Assembly (NCBI GenBank): GCA_009602725.1
Contig: WELB01000078.1
Coordinates: 447,680 to 504,909, forward strand
From: Spirogloea muscicola
Taxonomy: Eukaryota; Streptophyta; Zygnematophyceae; Spirogloeales; Spirogloeaceae
Direction: 5' to 3'
Length of the DNA: 57,230 nucleotides
The translations under genes and the position numbers were made by a program. Positions within the stretch are counted from its first letter, which is position 1, and every line of letters starts with the position of its first letter. Of the stretch, positions 15,346 to 30,379 are shown in pieces. The notes under the pieces are model-generated. The model saw only the letters and a list, made by a program, of their open reading frames with translations. It did not search any database and had not been told where the DNA came from.

Positions 15346-16998
15346 TTAGGAAAAGAATTTGACCCCCTCATCATCAGCAGTTGTGCCTTTGAAGAGGGCA
15401 GCTTTTCCCCGGCTTTCAAGCAGCTTAACAGCACGTGAGAGGATGGTCATGTCCACGCCCTCCAACTCTGAATGGAAAGCTAACCCGCAATGAGAGCGTG
15501 AGCACTCTTAGCGATGTCACATGTGCTCCTCATCAGGTTTTGACTAGGACCCAGTAGATGACAATTACTTAGATGCATTCTCATGTACTGCACTCTTTGT
15601 CAACTTAGACTATGAACCAGACTTCCTTCTAGATTCAATCGCAGAGATATTCAAAGAGCTTGCAGGTCAATAGTCACCCCTTTAATGTGCACAGAGCTAC
15701 TTTACTGACAGATAAGGATTTGTAGAAACTAACCAGTCCCATGGACGTCATCGCCCTGGCGTAGCTCTTCCAGAGTCATCACATTATTCTCCATGGCATT
15801 GTCTCTCACCTGTGAGCATTAAAAGGAGAACCAGGGTCAAAAGATCCCCTAAGCTCCTGCATTACATTTCCTTTCAACAAGCTCACAGCCTCGTCTATCT
15901 CATTCACTGAAAGGATCACGCCAGTATGCTGACAGTATTCATTCAGCAACCATTCAGCACATCAGGAACCAATACATGTGCGATGCCTGAAAGTACCTTT
16001 GCTATTACGAACTTAGTACTTGTATTACTATTGCAAACCCAACCTGTACTCTTCTATGGTCATTTGGTGTAATGTGCAAGAGACCATTGAATTCCTCTGA
16101 GCAGAGGGTAGAGAGCACACAAATTGGAGGAGAATGTCTGCCCAGTCCTCAACACGTCTCCACAAAATGAGGCACTTTTGATGACCTTTGTCCAGCCACT
16201 CTGCCCTGCCTGCAACTCATGACCAATTGAATGAGCGGGCACACTACTGTTGTACATGGCGTCTCAAGGATTTCTGACAAGCCAAAATTCAATAGTACCG
16301 CCCTTCAAGCATCTTGCCATGCGAAATACTCTACGTGTGTCATAGATAACAACAGAGCATGACTCAGATACGGTGCGCACCTTCCGCCACAAGTGCCCCA
16401 AGGAAGCACACTTTAGCATCATTGCTGAGCTTTCCTACAAGCAGCAGGCTTGTGAGATACAGCAATGAGTCGGTTAGGGGCTAGTGTATTAAGTAGTAGT
16501 GGCAGACTCTCGCATCCGATGCAGCAGACAGCAGATTCCCGTTACAAACTCAGGATATAAAGGCTCAAGTTCGCCAGCAGCCTGATACTGATGAGGCAGG
16601 CTAACAGATGCGTTGCATTGGCAATCTTATGCTGACGGGAGTGCTTCAGATTGGCTCAGTGTCGTGGTGCATACGGTCAATCGCCTGGTTCACGAACAGT
16701 GGAAACTCCTCGTCCAGATTTACACGGAAGATCTTCTGCTGCTTGCAGTACTGCAGGATAAGCTCCTTCCAGAGCTGAATTTGCTTCTCCCTCGTATCCT
16801 TGACAGGCTGAAGCCTGTTGAGTGCAAGATAGACAACAACATCAGTGACAGAGCCCTTGTTGCAACAGTGACTTTTGCACATAGCACTGCGTCGTCTGTG
16901 AGTGCTAAGCCAGCAGCATGTGTTGTGGACTGGATTGCGCACGTGAAGTAGGGAGGGTAGTTGTAGAACTGAGGCAGCCCTGGCACGCCAGCGGTCAT
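15346..16998 (-). CDS. VPS25: VPS25, ESCRT-II subunit (178 aa, 6 exons)
   Basis: ESCRT-II component of endosomal sorting and multivesicular body formation; cytosolic, recruited to endosomes with VPS22 and VPS36. Exons (minus): 16943-16998, 16675-16814, 16381-16434, 16121-16209, 15734-15809, 15346-15467; 537 nt, every junction in phase. The N-terminus PQFYNYPPYFTLQPV with DTREKQIQLWKELIL is the family hallmark. The first winged helix ends EWLDKGHQKCLILWRRVEDW; the second contains MTLEELRQGDDVHG; the C-terminus DDEGVKFFS resembles the usual GVKFF end. Length matches the family (about 176 aa). The start ATG at 16998 gives the expected short N-terminus. Retroelement debris flanks both sides, so the promoter is probably the GC-rich 17000-17215 stretch. 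Confidence 0.95.
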
Positions 16999-16999
16999 C

Positions 17000-17215
17000 G
17001 GTCCGCTGCAGGCGACCGTGCTGGCGGAGCAGGGAGTGGAGTTGCTGCTGGCCGCGCCGTCACACCGCGCGGCTGCCCGGCCAGACAGGCCCCGAAGCGG
17101 CGCCGCGCCGGCGCATGCCGGCGACCTGGTGGCGCCGCGGACGACGGCGGCGGCGGGGGGCTTGCGGCGGCGTGGGACTGGCGGTGTGCCGCTGGGCTAA
17201 CTGCGACGAGGAAAC
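17000..17215. promoter_or_regulatory. GC-rich 5' region of VPS25
   Basis: About 215 bp of GC-rich sequence directly upstream of the VPS25 ATG, ending where retroelement tails begin. Open frames here are compositional. No motif is identified. Confidence 0.35.
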
Positions 17216-17219
17216 AAGA

Positions 17220-17720
17220 AACAGCTCTTCTAATCTAAGGAAGTGGCTGTGAAAGTGGCACTCCGAGAAGGGGCACTAACAGATGGGGGCAAGTGGCACT
17301 TACAGAAGGAAAGTGCTCGGCCATAGAAAAAGAGGGGCTGGCAGAAGGGGCAAGGGCTGTGAGAAGCCAGCCCGAAAAGGAACTGACAAGGCTGTGAAAG
17401 AAGAAGTGCGCGCGCCCATAGAGAAGAGGGGCTGGCAAAGCCAGCCCAAAAAAGAATGGACAATGTCCAAAGCCAAAGAAAGAGGAGCCGGAAAGAGGAC
17501 TACACTACAGAACAAGGACTACACTACACTACGCTGCTGGCGGTCTCGTTCCAGCGTCCTTTTTTGGGCTGACTTTGCCAGCCCCTCTTCTCTAAGGGCG
17601 CGCACGTCTTTGGCTCACGCGGTCCACAGCGCGCTGGCCGCGCAATGGCTGCTGCCTCAGGGTCTCGGCGGAGTGCCGCTTTTCCTGCTTCGAGTTATTC
17701 TGACTTGCTGTTGCTCACTC
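17220..17720. mobile_element. Type B retroelement tails, both orientations
   Basis: 17220-17530 reads on the minus strand as several 3' UTR modules, including a perfect hairpin GGGCTGGC-AAA-GCCAGCCC (17429-17447), GGACAATGTCC and AAAGCCAAAGAAAGAGGAGC. 17550-17720 on the plus strand has GGGCTGACTTTGCCAGCCC, then a decayed coding end (LAHAVHSALAAQ ... TRDY-like) followed by TGATCATCTGCATC, similar to the copy at 56945-57230. Confidence 0.65.
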
Positions 17721-17779
17721 GTGATTACTGATCATCTGCATCATTATTGGCGTATAGTTTTGTCTTTCCGGCCACCGTT

Positions 17780-18185
17780 TTGTGGCCTTTGAGGCCTGCG
17801 GACATTGTCCTTTCTTTCCTGGGCTGGCTAACCCCTCTTCTCTCACTGAGCGAGCCCTTTTCTGAAAGGGCCGCATGGCGCAAGAAGCAGGATCTGTACA
17901 AGTGAGCAGCGGAGCTCGACTTGGCACTCGCCTACTCCAGCTTTGGTGGGCGGCTGGACGACTTCGGCTGATTGGAAGCAAGAGCAGCAGGCAGATAGAA
18001 GTGGCTTTCCCAATGGGGGCAAGGGCTGTGAAAAGTCAGCCCAAAAAGAATTGCCAAAGGTTCGAAGGGGCCAAATGATGGAGGGGCCTAAAGCGCTATG
18101 GCAGAACGGGTGGAGGATGGACCACTCAGTAGCTACGAGTGAGGAGCCTCATATCCGACAGACTAGCTGCCAGAAGGCAGATAGC
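17780..18185. mobile_element. Type A retroelement tail (minus) and mixed fragments
   Basis: 18000-18185 on the minus strand is a type A module: the complement encodes AASLSDMRLLTRSY, followed by TCCATCCTCC, TTTGGCCCCTTCGAACC and the GGGCTG/CAGCCC-type arms (here AAAGTCAGCCC). 17780-17880 holds plus-strand tail motifs (GGGCTGGCTAACCCCTC, GAGCGAGCCC). Confidence 0.6.
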
Positions 18186-18583
18186 TGTCCTCCGGCTTGG
18201 ACAGATCATTGCAGCCCCCATCCCGGCTAGACGCCCCACCATCTTGGTACGCTGTTCCTTTCCTACACAATCGCCTGTTTGCAAGTGGCCGTTAAGAGCC
18301 CCCTGCCCTTGGTTGTTGCTCCGAGGCACCTCTTACATCTCTCGATTCTCAGAGGAGATGCAAATTCGAGACTGCAGTTGCAGTAGAGTTGCATTTGTGG
18401 ACTTGCAGGCTTTCCCAATGGTCTTTGCACGTGCAAGCAACTTGAAGAATGCACGGCTGCATCAAAGAAGTGCCAGATTCACAACAAGCAGGAGGCAGGC
18501 TGCAGCCAAGCAAGTCACACGCCTGAAGTGGATGACGCTTGAAGCACATAACATGTTTATGCCTGCCAATTGGAGGAGCTTCA

Positions 18584-21500
18584 TTACGAGGGAGCCCTTA
18601 AGAAGTCTGCAAGGCTGGAGCGACCAGCAGTTACAGGAGCCTCAGCTCGCTCAATGTCTCTTCTGTGAATTAGGTAGGCACCCAGGTTCTCCTCTGTATA
18701 GCCAATACCAGTCTCCTTCAGATACCTAAGGACCTGCGTCATGCAGGAGACGGAAAGCTAGTTCAAGGTGGCCAACATTTGGAGCACTAGTGGGGTTTCC
18801 AGATTGGTCATGAAATTCAGCAATTGCATACAATATGGAGGCACTCCCAGTCCTTTAACTAGCATGGAGGCACTCACAGCTGGTTTGACTTTCGCTTGTC
18901 CCCCTGCGCTGTGTCGACCCCAGCCTGTGATGACCTTCAAAAATGTAAAAGCTGCATACAAGCGCTTGAACCACTTGAGCTGACCTTGTATTTGCAAATA
19001 GACTGCCTGAGCAATGTCCAAAATGAACTCTCGACTGGTACCTAGAGTGGTGCCTTTTCCCTTAAGATAGTATGATTCAATTGCTTAGTACCAGTGAGAG
19101 CCCTTATGTAAATTGAGGTAGAAGGGTGAGTCCTTACAGAGTTTGAGCATGTACTTGAGGTGCATCTCTAGGAGATTGATGGCTTCTTCCACACAATGCT
19201 CATGAAGATCAAGATTGAGGACCTGCTTGGACGTGCTGTTCCTGTACTAGACTAATCATATGTCAGCACCAGCTGGCCCCAAACAGGTACACTTGCGCCC
19301 TGGTTTATGCCAATCAAACGAATACTACGTACAAGAAAAGTGACACCTGCTATACTTGATAAGCTGCACACATACCTCTCAATAGAGCCATTTATGGTTT
19401 GACTTCCAATTACTCTACACATCTTCTCTTTGTACACGTGCCCCTGAACATGTCAACACAGCAAGTACAAGTCACTCATCGCCCTAATATGTCTGAGCTT
19501 ATCTTTATGCCAAGGCGAGCCTGCACTGTCTCGCAGTGGATATGCGAAAGTGCTCTTAAGGTACAAGACAACTTGCCATCTCCATCAAACTTTGGGCTTG
19601 GAGCTTTTTCCCCCGGCTCCAGGCTCTTCGAGCCTGCAAAATAGCTGACAAGGTGTCATACATCCTCCACCCTCCACTCGAAGCAAGTCACAGCATGCAG
19701 ATGTTGGTTGAGGCTATTGCTTAAATTTTCTGCTTGTCTGCCAGGCATTTTGAGGATGCAAATAGCACAAGCTGCAGCCATCCTTTACCTCCTGGTAGCA
19801 GTAATATCTCAATTGACCAGCTTCTTCTACAGGCCTCCACTCCTGATTATCACCTGCATTTCGCTGAGATGCAAGGAATCAAAAATCTAATCTGGTTGAT
19901 GAAAAGCCATGGTAAGGTAGAAGAAGTGGCAAGAGCTGTCATCCGCCAACCTTAGTAGCAAAGGAGATAAGCATATGTCCCACCTACTTCTGTTCTATCT
20001 TAGGTACAGCAATCCTTAGGTACAGCAATGCATCTCATGAGGCAGTTTTTGCTGAACATCCTTAAGACTTACTGCTTAAAACCGACTGATGATGATGATA
20101 ATGCTTCACTAACGACTTGTGAAGGTCATAGGTCAAGAATAGCCTCAAACCTGCATCTCTCTGTCTCTTTTCATAATTGCTGTGCTCTTGAAACTCAGCT
20201 TGTGTGATGACATCATGATAACCCCTTGCAGCTTCTGAGAGTGTTGGAAAGGCTGCAGTAAGCTCTGAATCAGATGTCCACACTAAGGCTGGCTCCAATC
20301 CGAATGAACAAAGGGTTCTGTAAGCAATTCTGCATGTTTGACAGACCTCGTTCTTAAGCAGCTCCTTCACATCACAGGTAACGTACTCCACAAATGGATG
20401 ATGACGTTTGTCAAGAAATAGTCAAGAAGTCCGCCAACAAGCTTGGTCAAAATTGTTGACACATGCAAGCCCGTACCTCAAACTACAAAAGCAGCAGCAC
20501 ATGCCACCACATCGACTTTACCTGTACGAGCCCCAAGAGGCTGTCAAAACCTCTTCGAGCAGCTTTGGCGGAGTGCTGGGAAAGGCATATTGAAGCTCTT
20601 CCAACGTAGTCTGTAGAGTCATATGTAAGATCTTGTAAGGGTAGCTTTTGAAGCTACAGATTGAGCACTCACTGCTTGAGGTCTGAATATATATCAGCTC
20701 TTGCCGGCAGTCCAAGGCTATATATGTTGAATGTATGACGTCCTCAGTGTGCCGTTGAGGGGGCATCTGAGCATGTCACCTGATTATGACTGCCAAGTGC
20801 ATTCACAACCTGTGGCTGCTCTGGACTGGAAGACAAATTTGCATGGCCCAGAAGCGTGGCTGGAGATGCAGACAGATTCAGGAGGACCTCCCAGCTCTGC
20901 AAAGCCGCCATTGTCAGCTTCATCAATATACTACCTGACAAATCAGTTGCTCCAAATTGACCAAAACCTTGGTGTCCACTTTGACTAGTCTTTGCAAGCT
21001 GTGCAGAGCTAGGAACACATCATAGCTCCAGCATTGGGATAGAAGTAAGCTCAGTTGTGGACGCAATAAAGTACATGTTAAAGCCCGAATAGTACCTTCA
21101 GTGCATCTCCATCAAAGTGGTCTACAGTTTTCATGGTTGCACATCAGAAAGAGAAATTAGAGTGAGTATGCACGCATAGGTAGCTTGTAGCCTATGCATG
21201 CATCCTTCAAGAGGCATCATCTTGACTTGTTGGCCAGTACACATTGACATTACCATGAATCCTACATGCAGAAAACCTATAAACTGGAATGCGGGCACTG
21301 TGCCACACACGGTGCAGCTGCTTACCAAGAACGTCCATTATGATATCGTCCTTGATTGCAGCATCCGGCCCAAGCATGGAGCGCAGGAATGCTAGTGTAG
21401 CTCCCTTAGCAGGAACGGTAGGAGCCTCATCTCCAAATTGCAAAGCGACGGCAGGCACTTCTCCCGCTACCTGGCTGCCACTCGGCGTCCCGCTCTCTTC

Positions 21501-22219
21501 TCTCAAGTGCTTTCTGCTTTGATCGTCTGCCAGCTGTGGGTCATCGTCATGACATCCTGCTAGTGATCCTTCACGAAAACCTTCCAAAGGCCTAGCGTAC
21601 TGCCAGGATGAGAGGATTGTGGCTGCATTTTCAGCATCCTTCCCAGCGTCTTCGTACACATTTGCTATAAAGTGGATGGAGAGGTTGGGAAAAGCTTCGA
21701 CAAGTCGGTGCACAGCCCTCTCCCGCTTCCAGTCTCCGTGTTTTTTCTTGCCGCCTCCTGTGTCGTCGTTGCTTGACTTCCTGTACGAGATAAAGTCCAT
21801 GACACTTGATGATGTTATGGATTTGCTCCTTATACACTGTACTGTTGCCTTATTATCTTACTGCAAAAGTGTGTGTGTGTCAAATATCAACAGGCAGTAC
21901 GATGTAAGCCAATGGGCCCCTGGGGCCCCTGCATTGCCCTTCCTTAGCCTGGCGTGCACGTCACTAGCCTGAGGCAATTTAGGGACTTGCACCTGTAGTA
22001 TCGGCCAAGCGGCAGCGCCGGCTGGGACGGGCCGGCGGTGTCGGTGAGCAGGGCGAGCTGGCGGGCAGCCTCCGCGACGTCTTCGCCGCCGCCGCCGTCG
22101 CAGGAGTCGAGGACGAGCTGCACGACGTCCGCGTCGATGTCCGGGAAGGCCAGGCGGAGCAGCTCCAGGTCGCGCTGCCGGCTCGGCTGCGGCGGCGGCG
22201 GCGGCGGCGGCGGCCGCAT
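18584..22219 (-). CDS. CUE-domain and Smr-domain protein (SDE5-like architecture)
   Basis: Resolved exons (minus): 21993-22219, 21326-21780, 21096-21121, 20935-20998, 20810-20896, then unresolved exons between about 20700 and 19560, then 19138-19222, 18878-18951 and 18584-18733. The N-terminus has a CUE/UBA-like helix set (RDLELLRLAFPDIDADVVQL). A second lies at AVHRLVEAFPNLSIHFIANV. A possible third is LEELQYAFPSTPPKLLEEV (about 20540-20615). The C-terminus is a clear Smr domain: LDLHEHCVEEAINLLEMHL, FLKVITGWGRHSAGG, VLRYLKETGIGYTEENLGAY. CUE domains bind ubiquitin; Smr domains are linked to nucleic-acid nicking. Plant SDE5 has similar order and acts in small-RNA pathways, but function here is inferred. 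The ATG at 22219 is chosen because the upstream candidate is TTG. Confidence 0.8.
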
Positions 22220-22359
22220 GGCCAGCCCGCGGCGTGGCTGGCGCGCGGCCTCGAACACCAAGTCTCCAAGTGGATAGTGGAGTGTACCGAGTGATGAAGC
22301 TCAGGCTTCGCTTTCCGTCGTCCCAAGGGCCAGCTCCGGCGCCGCGCCCGCCGCGCTCC
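22220..22359. promoter_or_regulatory. Short bidirectional promoter between CUE-Smr gene and VTE1
   Basis: The two divergent ATGs (22219 minus, 22360 plus) are only about 140 bp apart. The interval is GC-rich in part and has no recognised TATA box. Sharing of regulation is inferred from geometry alone. Confidence 0.45.
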
Positions 22360-25351
<2,992 letters not shown>

Positions 25352-25904
25352 GAAATCAAGGGAATCTTAGGAGCCAGGCTACTTCTAGCGCGAATATTTC
25401 TTTGAGCTTATAAGTCTGCCTGGCTGACTTGCAATTTTGCCACATAGAGGGTTGTACTGATGACTCTGAACATGCTGTACCAGTGAACCTCTAATCAGAA
25501 TTGTACTGTACATCCTCTCATAGCTTACTCTCCTCCCAAACACTGATAACACCTCATTCTTTGCTGCCCTGGCTTGCTGAGCAAGCTCAGCACCTCAAGC
25601 CTTGGCCTCTGCATTCTTTCATTGAAGCCGCGTGAGCAGCAGCGTGCTCGCGGCCCTGCTTCTCCTATCTCTTCTGCCTCTCAAAGCAGAACAATGGGTA
25701 CACAGCACTTCCCTAGGGTGCCTACAGGCAGACCTTCCACTGGCATGGCGAGGTGGCTCAAAGTGGCAAGGTCCAGCAATGAGGATGTGGAAATGAGAAT
25801 CAGTCAGTCAATTACTCAATTATCAAACCGGCTCAAGTCAATGTTCCTGCCAGTAGCTGCATGTTCCTGGGAGCCACTTGCTAGTCTAATCTAATAGGAC
25901 CCCT
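25352..25904. other. VTE1 3' flank, no gene recognised
   Basis: About 550 bp after the VTE1 stop with no conserved protein or RNA gene that I can support. An open frame at 25574-25894 has no recognisable motif. Confidence 0.35.
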
Positions 25905-26510
25905 TTGGATCTTGTCAATATCCCTGGGCTGGCTTCTCACAGCCCTTGGAAGAGCCTCACTCTTCTTCTACAGCCTCTCACAGCCATTGCTATCAGTGTG
26001 GAAGAGCTGTTTCCCGTGAACTTGCCCCATTCACTTGCTCCTTTCCGCTTCCTGACCTTTTGAACTTTCTTCCACAGTCGTCATCAGGGAGAGCCACTGT
26101 CTTCTCTTGTTCATTCCATTCCATTCCATCGGCGGCTACGGAATGAAGTGGTCTTCCCTCCTCCATCGCCTGGCACTGCATGTCGATGCCCGCCGACGTA
26201 GTCGGGCGGGTAGCTTGGGGCATTCTAGCGTTCCGCAAGCCATCGTTGCATGCTATAGAATGCGGCTAGCATTGAGTCTACGGCGCTCCCAGGCACTCGC
26301 GATACACCAGCGTGCTGGTCGTGCATTAGCACAGGCTAATGGCTTCCGTGGTGGTGGTTTGGTGCCTCAGCTTAGCTTGTATGTGCTCACTCGGGGATAT
26401 TGGTGTCCCCCTTAGCCAGCTCATTACCCAGTTAACAGGTCATTTGTAAGGCTTGAATTGGCCTCCCTTTCAATTTCATGCGCACCGCGCGCCTTCTCTC
26501 CATTAAAAAG
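25905..26510 (+). mobile_element. Retroelement tails and a type C 3' end with an intact reading frame
   Basis: 25905-26080 carries 3' UTR motifs (GGGCTGGCTTCTCACAGCCC near 25929). 26120-26415 is an uninterrupted frame of the family C-terminus: GGYGMKWSSLLHRLALHVDA, YRMRLALSLRRSQALAIHQR, SLYVLTRGYWCPP, stop at 26415. The type C 3' UTR follows to about 26510. It is 5'-truncated just inside the nuclease-like region. Confidence 0.7.
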
Positions 26511-26606
26511 GAAGCGGCTGCTGATATTAAAAGAGCGGCTGTGAAAGCCAGCCAGATGCATACAGGTGTTCATGACGGAGCCACAGGCTAGACAGCCAGG
26601 GCGCTC

Positions 26607-27000
26607 TTAGTAACCCCGTGTCAGCAGTAGGAAGTCAGATGAGCTGAGGGGAGGAAGAGCAACCCCGCTGCGCAAGCCAGAGGCTGCTGCAAGGGCACGA
26701 CCAGCGCGGCGATGCAAAGCAAGCGCTTGGGAACGCTGTAGCGACATAGACAAACGCATACGGTAGCAGGACACAAGACCAAAAGGCACCGAGCCACCGG
26801 GGAAGGGCTGCACCCTGTTCCCGGCGCCGCTGGTCAGCTTGAGATGCCAGCAGCGAAAGTAACGAGGACCACCGACCCCCGTAACACCCATGGATGTCCA
26901 TGGCCAGGGGGTAAAAGGTATCACCCGCCGGGTGGTCCTTGTACTTGTGCAACTTCTTCTGTTCGGCCACCTTCACGGCATAGCCGGTCTCAGAAGTTAC
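26607..27000 (-). mobile_element. 5'-truncated retroelement copy next to a kinase gene
   Basis: Minus strand encodes VTSETGYAVKVAEQKKLHKY, then DTFYPLAMDIHGCYGGRWS and, after one frameshift near 26790, CYRMRLSMSLQRSQALALHR to LLLTRGY. It aligns with the C-terminal third of the element at 10098-14370 (GYAVTCAARAKELKYADHP). Truncation at about 27000 is 170 bp upstream of the kinase ATG, so it sits in or at the edge of that promoter. Confidence 0.7.
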
Positions 27001-27169
27001 GGGGCCCTTCGTCCGGAAGCTGTCCGGAGCTGAGGGAGCCGGGCCCCCGCCGCGGGAGCCGGGCCCCCTCGAGCCGCCTCATGCGGCGGCGGCGGCGGCC
27101 GCGCAGCTCCCTCGTCGCCGCCTCGCGCCTCCGCGGCGAGCGCGGGACGTCCGCAGGTCGCCCGGCGGC

Positions 27170-30100
27170 ATGGAGAGGACGGACGCCGACCTCGCCAAGG
27201 CCGCGGCGGAGCAGTTGGGCCACCTGACGATGAGCTCGCCTCCGCAGGCGGGCCCGATCCAGACCCTGGTGCCTCAGACGCTGCCCTCCAGCTCCATCCC
27301 GACGTCGTTCTCGCTTCTGTCATGCTTCACAGGCTCTGAGCTAGGGCCTCCTCACAATCTGTGCTTACATAGAGTACTGCTGCACTCAAAGCTACGCAGC
27401 TCGATTGCTGTGTGCTTAAGGTAGTGAAGTCTTGAGGATGGCAGTCTCTCGATAACGCAATGGACGGGCAAGCTTAATTGACCAGCATAAGACTTTCCGC
27501 ACTGTTGGTGCGAGTCTCAGTCCACCTGCAGACCTTTCTATCTTGCTTTTGTCAATTGAGTAGCATTTGCGGCACAAATGAAGACTGTACAGAGCACCTC
27601 GTTGAGGCCACCTGCTTTTGAGTGGCAGCCTGGTCCATCAGGGGGCCAGAAGGAGTTCACACCCGAAGACGGCCCTCGCCTCCACGAGGAGATTGCTCGA
27701 CTCAGCAACCAGGTATTGCAACCCTCTTCATGGATCACTTGCAAGCTGCTACTCTTACAAAGTGGACCTCCTTCGAGCTCCTGAGCTTTCTTTCACGTGC
27801 GAGTTCCGAGTCTATCACGGTTTGGTGCATTGCAGGCGTCAATGCTAGCACATAGTAAGCAGTATGAGCTTCATCATGTCTGTGCTATTCATCTATGACA
27901 ATATTACAGACATTGTAAGCATTGCTGCAGGTCATCAAATTGGTGGAGGAGAAAACGGCGCTTGAGCAACATGACAGGTGGTTGGCGAACATGTTGGCGA
28001 CTGTACGAGCTGAAGCTGCAGCTCATCATATAGATCCCAGGTTAGCGCAGGGTTTCCGTCAGACATGTCAGAAATTCTGGGCCAGTCTGCTCCCCTTACT
28101 CCTCTCTTGAAAGCGCTGTTTTCTTACAATCCAAGCATGATATAGATGTCATCGCGTGCATGGTATCGCTCAGAGTTACGGTGTGCACCAACAAGGTGCT
28201 GTGATTGAGATTGGTCATGCACCAACGCTTGGTATGGCCTTGCCATCTCAGCCAACTCCACATCCATGCAAACCTCTCTCACGGCTGCTCTCCTCATGCG
28301 AGTTTCTCTGAGTGTGTCAGAGCATTGGGCGTCAATTTGGAGCGGTCCTTCAGCATCCATTCACAGGCAACAACTGCAGTGAAGGTCGACTAAACCCTTC
28401 TATTGAAGCCAAGTGCTTGACAAGAAATTGATTGGATGCAACATGAGATCCTGTCGTGGATTGACTCCTGCCTGTGTTGGGAGGCCAATGTCAATGACTT
28501 CACTAGACTTGCATTGTTTTGCAGACTGAAAAATCACAGGCAGCTGTAACAGGGCAGGCTCAACTCGAAAAAGTCCGCGAGCTTGGCAAGCTGCAGGGTT
28601 GGGTCATAGAATCAACAGAGGTGAACAACCTGCACTGGTGTGTGTTTCTGCAGGCTGTATAACAAGACTTCGTGATGCTCTCTCACCTGTTGTCCGGCTT
28701 GCCAGGTGAAGAGTGCAAGCAACTGACCATCAGCAAAGTGATTCCTAAAACAGGTACAGCTCTTCGAGTTGGTGGGTTCAGGGTCCACAGCAGAAATCTA
28801 CCGCGGAGACTGGCATGGTATGGATGTAGCTGTGAAGATACTGAAGCCGGAGCACTTCGACACTGATCCTGTAAGTCACAGCCGACACTGTTGTGGCTTT
28901 GTAAGGAGTTCATCCTGTTGGTTCGAACATATGCTTCCTGTGTTCCCCCTAAATTGAGCCAAGATTCACCACTTAGTGTGGAAGTGTTAGTGACCTACTG
29001 TTTGCTTGTAACCTGATGATGTGCAGGCAGCCTTGGGCAGCTTCTGCTTGGAGGTTGAGCTGCTTTCGAAGCAGCGTCACCCTTGGGTCTTGCGCTTGCT
29101 TGGAGCTGTCCTGAATCCACCACAGCAGTGCTGGCTTGTGACAGAGCTTGTCAAAACTGGCACACTGGCAGAGTGGTTGCATGGCAGCAAGCAAAGGGAG
29201 TGGAAGCGGAAATCGCCGCTGCCACCTCTCGACGCACGCATGCGGATAGCGTTGGAAGTCTCTCAAGCCCTTCAGGTGGTGTCTTCTTCAATGTAATCTG
29301 AAACCTTGTCTTTGTCTAAAGTCTGATCATGTGTGTGCATGATGCACCTGTTTGCTGCAACTCGTGTAGGGAAGACTGTCTCCTAATCCTTTGTCATCTA
29401 TGTCTGTATACAGTACTTGCACGAGGAGCGACCAGTTGTCATACACCGTGACCTCAAGCCTAGCAACGTTTTCCTTGATGATGCCAAGCATATTCGTCTA
29501 GCAGATTTCGGATTTGCACGGTATTACACGCCTGCCGACAGCATCATGACAGGAGAGACAGGTATGCACCATAAGTAATTTCTTTACTACTGCAATGTTA
29601 GGTGCTTTTTGCTGCTATCTCCTGAAATATATAGCTTGGTTATTCTGGGCACCTTCACAGAGGAGAGCTGTCACGGTGCTTTGCTGATGGTCTGATAGAG
29701 GATCATGCAGGAACGTACATGTATATGGCACCAGAAGTCGTGAAGCATGAGTCGTACACAGAGAAGTGCGATGTTTACAGGTGATTGCATCCTTCTTATT
29801 CAATGACCATATAGATCTGCTACTGTCTGGTAATACAATTAGCGACCTCATTGACGTATTGAACCACCGCTCCTTTCTTCGTCAAGAAGGAAATGGTCCA
29901 TGCTGCTAATTTAAGCAGAAAATAAGATCTTCAATGTGCCTGTTGCGCAACGACAGCATAATATCTCTGAGCTGTGCCTTGGCAGTTTCGGGGTGTTGCT
30001 GTGCGAATTGCTCACAGGAGACCCACCCTACATTGACACGTACTTGTCTCCTGTTCAGGTACAGCTACTGCATATGTACTGTATATGTAGTCAGATCCCA

Positions 30101-30379
30101 CTGCAACGGCTAAAGTGTGACTTACTGCTCCTGTTTGTTCTCGGCATCTTGCAGATTGCTGTTGCTGTGGCGGATGGGAAATTGAGGCCAAAGCTTCCTT
30201 CTAGTCATGACCACCATATCCCACATGCATTGGTCGAGCTTCTACCACTTGCCTGGCATCAGGATGCTTCCCAACGACCACCCTTCTCGAAGATCACTCA
30301 GACCATAAAGGCTGCTATGCAATCATCAGCAGGCACCACCGGTCATCAAGGGTTTTTCCATCAATTGCTCAGCTCCTGA
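27170..30379 (+). CDS. TKL/Raf-like serine/threonine protein kinase
   Basis: Probable exons: 27170-27268, 27593-27712, 27931 to about 28002 or 28040 (donor unsure), 28525-28620, 28754-28870, 29027-29275, 29414-29561, 29711-29780, 29986-30058, 30155-30379. The N-terminal third is likely coiled coil (HEEIARLSNQVIKLVEEKTA; QAQLEKVRELGKLQGW). The kinase domain is complete: glycine loop LVGSGSTAEIYRGDW, ATP-binding Lys in VAVKIL, helix-C Glu in CLEVELLSKQRHP, catalytic loop HRDLKPSN, metal-binding DFG in LADFGFARYY, activation segment GTYMYMAPEV, and SFGVLLCELLTGDPPY. TKL-type wording fits (WLVTELVKTGTLAEWLHG). No transmembrane or receptor region is seen, so it is cytosolic by inference. Substrate unknown. 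A retroelement fragment ends about 170 bp upstream. Confidence 0.88.

Noticed and set aside
18139-18729. 196-codon plus-strand ORF
   Set aside because: It runs antisense over the last Smr exon and through retroelement sequence. The minus-strand reading has clear Smr homology and exact splice phases.
25574-25894. 106-codon plus-strand ORF after VTE1
   Set aside because: No motif, no splice partners and composition like the flanking non-coding DNA.
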